Positions 6,243 through 9,555 of a DNA stretch of 9,555 bases are shown here, one piece after another. The position numbers and the translations under genes are program-made. Under the pieces are notes generated by a model, which saw nothing but the letters and a program-made list of their open reading frames with translations, was not told where the DNA came from and did no database searches. Source of the stretch: Bacillota bacterium (GTDB taxonomy: Bacteria; Bacillota_A; Clostridia; Lachnospirales; Lachnospiraceae); NCBI GenBank assembly GCA_023443925.1, contig JAEZSL010000122.1, forward strand, positions 1 through 9,555. The letters run 5' to 3'. Within the stretch, counting starts at the first letter, position 1, and each line of letters begins with the position of its first letter.

Positions 6243-7181
6243 ATGAAAAAAATTAGAAAAATATTAGTTGCTGTTTTAACGATTGCTATGATAGCAGCAC
6301 TTAGCGGATGCGGCAAAAAGGATTCTGCAACCAATAATACACCGGATACATCAACAGAAACAAATACAACGGAAACAACAACTACACCGGCACCTACAGA
6401 AACTGCAGAACCAACTGATACGGCTGAACCTGCCGGAGATTTATCCGGAACAATTACAATAACCGGTTCTACTTCAGTTGAAAAACCTCTGACCGCTATG
6501 ATTGATGAATTTACGGCATTAAATCCGGATGTAACCATTAACTATACCGGAACCGGATCTTCTGCAGGAATATCCGATACAATAGCAGGAGCTAACGACA
6601 TTGGTGCTTCTTCCAGAGAATTAAAAGATGAAGAAAAAGTTGACGGATTAAAAGAAACAACCTTTGCTTTTGACGGTATTGCAGTAGCAGTTAACCCTGC
6701 AAATCCTGTTACTGATCTGACCATGGAACAATTGGGCAAGATCTACAGCGGACAGATTACCAACTGGAAAGAGGTAGGCGGTAATGATGCGGATATCATA
6801 GTAGTATCCAGAGAGGGTGCTTCCGGTACCAGATCAGCATTTGAAGAATTAATTAAGTTAGAAGATGCAGGCGGTTTAGTGGAAGATGCTACAGTAGTAG
6901 AAGGTAACGGTAACGTACAGACTAACGTAGCCGGTAATGCAAATGCAATTGGTTATGTATCTTTCTCCTTTATAGATGAATCAGTTAAGGGTATTAATGT
7001 AAACGAAGTTGAAGGTACTCCGGAAAATGCGAAATCCGGCACCTATCCATTATCAAGACCATTCCTTTTCGTATACATGAATGATAAAGCAACTCCCGTA
7101 GTACAGGCATTCATTGACTTTGCTTTAAGTGATGACGGACAGGGATTTGTAGAAGAACACGGAGGCATCAGAGTAGATTAA
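6243..7181 (+). CDS. pstS: Phosphate-binding lipoprotein PstS
   Basis: This protein captures phosphate outside the cell and hands it to the PstC-PstA channel. Its 312 residues start with a basic signal peptide (MKKIRK, then a hydrophobic core at 7-20) and the lipobox LSGC, so Cys23 is lipidated. A Thr/Glu/Pro-rich linker (about 24-67) tethers a periplasmic-binding-type domain. That domain shows ITGSTSVEK (73-81), NYTGTGSSAG (100-109), NDIGASSRE (118-126), FAFDGIAVAVN (141-151), and the phosphate loop SREGASGTR (189-197), whose Arg190, Ser194, Gly195 and Thr196 match ligand contacts in E. coli PstS. Ser124 stands where E. coli has Asp56. The start at 6243 has AGGAGG (6231-6236) at a 6-base spacing; an in-frame ATG at 6210 has no ribosome site. 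It is first in the operon, behind a Pho-box-like repeat, and its stop overlaps the pstC start by one base. Confidence 0.96.
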   Translation: MKKIRKILVAVLTIAMIAALSGCGKKDSATNNTPDTSTETNTTETTTTPAPTETAEPTDTAEPAGDLSGTITITGSTSVEKPLTAMIDEFTALNPDVTINYTGTGSSAGISDTIAGANDIGASSRELKDEEKVDGLKETTFAFDGIAVAVNPANPVTDLTMEQLGKIYSGQITNWKEVGGNDADIIVVSREGASGTRSAFEELIKLEDAGGLVEDATVVEGNGNVQTNVAGNANAIGYVSFSFIDESVKGINVNEVEGTPENAKSGTYPLSRPFLFVYMNDKATPVVQAFIDFALSDDGQGFVEEHGGIRVD

Positions 7182-8101
7182 TGAATAAGAATGCATACAA
7201 AGAAAATAAGATAACCAAACGAAAAGAATATCCAGAGAAGGTTTTTCACGGAATATTTCTCTTAAGTGCCTTGGTAAGTGTACTCAGTGTTATCGCCATT
7301 ATCGTCTTTGTGTTCTCCAAAGGACTGAAACCGTTCTTTGAAGAAGATGCATACAGCTTCCTTAAGTTTATAACCGGATTAAAATGGGATCCAGGACATG
7401 ATATATATGGTGTACTTTATATGATAGTCGGATCCGTACTGGCAACCCTGGGTGCAATCGCACTCGGGGTTCCCATTGGTTTATTAACTGCTGTATTCAT
7501 TGCTGAAATAGCCCCAAAAAATTTAGTGGCACTTATCAAACCGGCTATCGAATTGTTGGCCGGTATTCCGTCCGTTATATATGGTGCGTTTGGCCTTGGT
7601 GTCATTGTGCCTCTAATAAATAAAGTGTCACCTACCGGACAGGGCGAATCCCTGCTGGCTGTTATCTGTGTTTTGACCATCATGGTATTGCCGACGATTA
7701 TTTCATTAAGTGAAGCCAGTATTCGTGCGGTACCTAATTCCTACCGCGAAGCCTCTCTTGGACTTGGTGCTTCCAAAATTCAGACCATCTTCAAGTCCGT
7801 AGTACCTGCAGCACGCTCCGGTATCCTGACGGCAACTGTTTTAGGGATCGGCAGAGCCATTGGAGAAACAATGGCAGTTATGATGATTGCCGGAAATAAC
7901 ATCGGCGGACTGCCTACAAGCATCTGGTCCAAGATCAGACCTTTGACTACCAATATAGCTATGGAGATGGGATACGCCTCTGGCAGGCATCAGGATATGT
8001 TATTTGCAACCGGAGTAATTCTCTTTCTGTTCATTATGGTAATAAATATAACACTTATTAAGTTAACCGGAAAACTGGGCGACCAGAGTTCACGCAGTTA
8101 A
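7181..8101 (+). CDS. pstC: Phosphate ABC transporter permease PstC
   Basis: This is one of the two membrane subunits of the high-affinity phosphate importer; it pairs with PstA. The 306 residues are a normal length. A charged cytoplasmic N-terminus (1-20) precedes TM1 (about 23-46), an outer loop with the PFFEEDAYSFLKFITGLKWDP segment, then TM2 (79-108). ELLAGIPSVIYGAFGLG follows (124-140), which is typical of Pst permeases, then the TM4 region (158-176). The EAA coupling loop that contacts PstB is YREASLGLGASKIQTIF (188-204), and two last helices follow. The ATG shares its A with the pstS stop (TAATG). The nearest ribosome site, GGAGG at 7161-7165, is 15 bases away, so translation probably depends on coupling with pstS. 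Identification is secure. Confidence 0.96.
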   Translation: MNKNAYKENKITKRKEYPEKVFHGIFLLSALVSVLSVIAIIVFVFSKGLKPFFEEDAYSFLKFITGLKWDPGHDIYGVLYMIVGSVLATLGAIALGVPIGLLTAVFIAEIAPKNLVALIKPAIELLAGIPSVIYGAFGLGVIVPLINKVSPTGQGESLLAVICVLTIMVLPTIISLSEASIRAVPNSYREASLGLGASKIQTIFKSVVPAARSGILTATVLGIGRAIGETMAVMMIAGNNIGGLPTSIWSKIRPLTTNIAMEMGYASGRHQDMLFATGVILFLFIMVINITLIKLTGKLGDQSSRS

Positions 8102-8123
8102 TGTTAAAATAGGAGCAAACAGA

Positions 8124-9278
8124 ATGGAAAAAAGAAATTGGAATGACAGAAAACTAAAAGATGGAGCTTTACAGGGGCTGATTTATTTATCCACTGCTCT
8201 GACGGTTGCCATACTTGCTGTTATAATCGGTTTTATTCTATATAAAGGAATTCCCGGCATTAATTATAATTTCCTGACCAGAATGTGGGATGACAAAACT
8301 ACCTTTGTTAATGTAGAAAGAACGGCGGATGGAACGGATAACAAGGAGGCTGCCTATGTGGCTTCTCTTGGCATTACCTTGGCCTTGCACGATGAAGAAA
8401 TAATTATTTCCGATATTGATGCGGCTTCTCCCGTTAAATCTGCCTTAAATATGAAAAATCAGCCTTATGCCCTGAAAGAAAATGATGTCATAACAAAAGC
8501 AGGCAGTACAAATATAAAGAACATGACGGTACAGGAAGCTGCCGCTGCATTAAAAGAAGGCACCGGACCAATCCGTATCAAAGTAATCAGGCCGGGCGGC
8601 GGTATTGTTCCCATGCTGGTATCTACAATCTATATTATAGTATTATCCCTGGTAATAGCGGCTCCGGTGGGCATCAGTTCTGCCATCTACCTAAATGAGT
8701 ATGCAAAGCGCGGCAGGATATTAAACCTGATCCGGTTTGCCATACAGAACCTGGCCGGCATTCCTTCGATTATTTATGGTTTATTTGGTATGCTATTATT
8801 TGTACAGATATCCAAAATGCAGTATTCCGTACTGGCAGGTGCCTTAACCTTAAGTATAATGCTGCTTCCTACCATTATATCTACTACGGAGGAAGCCTTA
8901 AAGGAAATTCCGAAAGCTTACCGGGAATCTTCCTTTGGACTGGGGGCAACCAAATTGCAAACTATAAGCAAAATTATTTTGCCAGGTGCCCTTCCGGGAA
9001 TATTGGTAGCAATGATATTAAGTATCGGCAGAATTGTAGGAGAATCGGCAGCTCTTATCTGGACTGCAGGTACCGTTGCGCAGATACCAAAAGCATTAGT
9101 AGGGGGAGAAGCCTCTGCGGCAACTCTTACTACCAAGATGTACTGGTTAATAAAAGAGTCGGGGGATTTATCGACTGCAAGTTCTATCGCAGTGGTATTG
9201 CTGGTATTAATTATTGTTTTAAATATTGCTTCTAAAATGATTACAAGGGTATTCTTAAGGAAAAGAGGAGCAAGATAA
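8124..9278 (+). CDS. pstA: Phosphate ABC transporter permease PstA with inserted PDZ-like domain
   Basis: This is the second membrane subunit of the phosphate importer. At 384 residues it is about 90 longer than typical PstA. TM1 (18-41) is followed not by the usual short outer loop but by a domain at about 78-157 that reads as a PDZ fold. It has the binding loop SLGITL, then IIISDIDAASPVKSA, LKENDVITKAGSTNIKNMT, and QEAAAALKEGTGPIRIKVIR. The normal PstA sequence resumes at GGGIVPMLVSTIYIIVLSLV (158-177). It continues with LAGIPSIIYGLFG (210-222), the EAA loop YRESSFGLGATKLQTISKII (266-285) and two last helices, ending RKRGAR. Helix counting places the inserted domain outside the cell. The ATG has AGGAG (8111-8115) at an 8-base spacing. 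Between pstC and pstA a four-codon ATG-TTA-AAA-TAG frame overlaps the pstC stop, probably by chance. The permease call is secure; the PDZ call rests on motif reading. Confidence 0.95.
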   Translation: MEKRNWNDRKLKDGALQGLIYLSTALTVAILAVIIGFILYKGIPGINYNFLTRMWDDKTTFVNVERTADGTDNKEAAYVASLGITLALHDEEIIISDIDAASPVKSALNMKNQPYALKENDVITKAGSTNIKNMTVQEAAAALKEGTGPIRIKVIRPGGGIVPMLVSTIYIIVLSLVIAAPVGISSAIYLNEYAKRGRILNLIRFAIQNLAGIPSIIYGLFGMLLFVQISKMQYSVLAGALTLSIMLLPTIISTTEEALKEIPKAYRESSFGLGATKLQTISKIILPGALPGILVAMILSIGRIVGESAALIWTAGTVAQIPKALVGGEASAATLTTKMYWLIKESGDLSTASSIAVVLLVLIIVLNIASKMITRVFLRKRGAR

Positions 9279-9279
9279 C

Positions 9280-9385
9280 CGGATTGATAAAAACAATCGG
9301 ATTGATAAAAACAATCGAATTGATAAAGACAATCGAATTGATAAAAACAATCGAATTGATAAACAATCGGATTGATGAAAACAAT
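9280..9385. repeat. Six 18-bp tandem repeats between pstA and pstB
   Basis: The units are CGGATTGATAAAAACAAT or CGAATTGATAAAAACAAT. They start at 9280, 9298, 9316, 9334, 9352 (16 bp, two A lost) and 9368. The arms ATTG and CAAT lie within each unit, so each copy can form a small hairpin and neighbouring copies can pair across the CGA/CGG junctions. The array begins two bases after the pstA stop and sits inside the predicted operon transcript. The minus-strand frame across it is only a translation of the repeats. Confidence 0.92.
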
Positions 9386-9401
9386 CCTTTTCATCTCAAT
9401 C
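9370..9401 (+). promoter_or_regulatory. Hairpin at the end of the repeat array, ahead of pstB
   Basis: GATTGATGAAAA (9370-9381) pairs with TTTTCAT (9388-9394) and, after a two-base bulge, with CAATC (9397-9401). This gives 12 pairs with loop CAATCC. No T-run follows, so it is not a standard terminator. It could mark an RNA processing or stability point between pstA and pstB. Confidence 0.4.
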
Positions 9402-9460
9402 AGAATAATCAGCAGGTAACCTTGGAAGGAATTAAATTGTATATAACAGGAGGAAAAAAG

Positions 9461-9555
9461 GTGAGTGACAAACAAAAATTCTCGGTTTCGGATTTAAACC
9501 TGTTTTATGGTAATTTCCAGGCCTTAAAGAATATAAATATGGATATAGAAAAAGG
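9461..9555 (+). CDS. pstB: Phosphate ABC transporter ATPase PstB, 5' end only
   Basis: Only the first 31 full codons are present before the right edge. The GTG start at 9461 is fixed by AGGAGG (9448-9453) with a 7-base spacer. The protein reads SDLNLFYGNFQALKNINMDI (residues 11-30), the standard opening of PstB, in which the aromatic after NLF stacks on the adenine of ATP. The Walker A motif would come just after the edge. It would energise PstC-PstA on the cytoplasmic side. A 182-base gap carrying the tandem repeats separates it from pstA, which is unusual in a pst operon. Confidence 0.93.
   Translation, partial: MSDKQKFSVSDLNLFYGNFQALKNINMDIEK

Noticed and set aside
6125..6538. 137-codon minus-strand frame over the pstS promoter and signal region
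   Set aside because: It is antisense to the Thr/Glu-rich linker of pstS, whose composition leaves the reverse frame open.
8918..9475. 185-codon minus-strand frame with repeated YQFDC
   Set aside because: It overlaps pstA and the 18-bp repeats. The repeated peptide is only a translation of those repeats, and no ribosome site was seen.

Overview
The window comes from a low-GC Firmicute, most likely a clostridium of the Lachnospiraceae type. The clues are A/T-rich DNA, strong AGGAGG ribosome sites, a groEL / DUF6106-like / guaB neighbourhood, and protein sequences of clostridial character. It looks chromosomal and mostly housekeeping. No transposase, phage gene, tRNA, rRNA or CRISPR array was seen.

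Layout. (1) The 3' half of groEL (1-845) ends at a clear intrinsic terminator. (2) A small two-helix membrane protein of the DUF6106 type follows (1197-1694). (3) A 647-base gap (1695-2341) has no recognised gene, but hairpins tile it almost end to end. It also holds two short open frames and finishes with a near-consensus promoter for guaB. (4) guaB (2342-3796) makes IMP dehydrogenase and converges, over a shared 16-bp terminator hairpin, on a membrane-anchored zinc amidase on the minus strand (3837-4568). (5) An AT-rich stretch of about 880 bases (4569-5449) contains a degenerate 17-bp tandem repeat and a shorter 15-bp one. (6) A dCMP deaminase lies on the minus strand (5450-5929) with its own extended -10 promoter. 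(7) Divergent from it is a phosphate-uptake operon, pstS-pstC-pstA-pstB (6243 to the right edge), preceded by a direct repeat that looks like a PhoB/PhoP box.

How the genes work together. PstS is a lipoprotein that captures phosphate outside the cell, PstC and PstA form the membrane channel, and PstB (cut off after 31 full codons) supplies ATP hydrolysis. guaB and the dCMP deaminase serve purine and pyrimidine nucleotide supply, and groEL serves protein folding.

Most unusual points. PstA is about 90 residues longer than usual because a PDZ-like domain sits in its first extracellular loop. Six copies of an 18-bp hairpin-forming repeat separate pstA from pstB. The tiled hairpins between the DUF6106-like gene and guaB may be an undescribed structured RNA or a dispersed palindromic repeat element.
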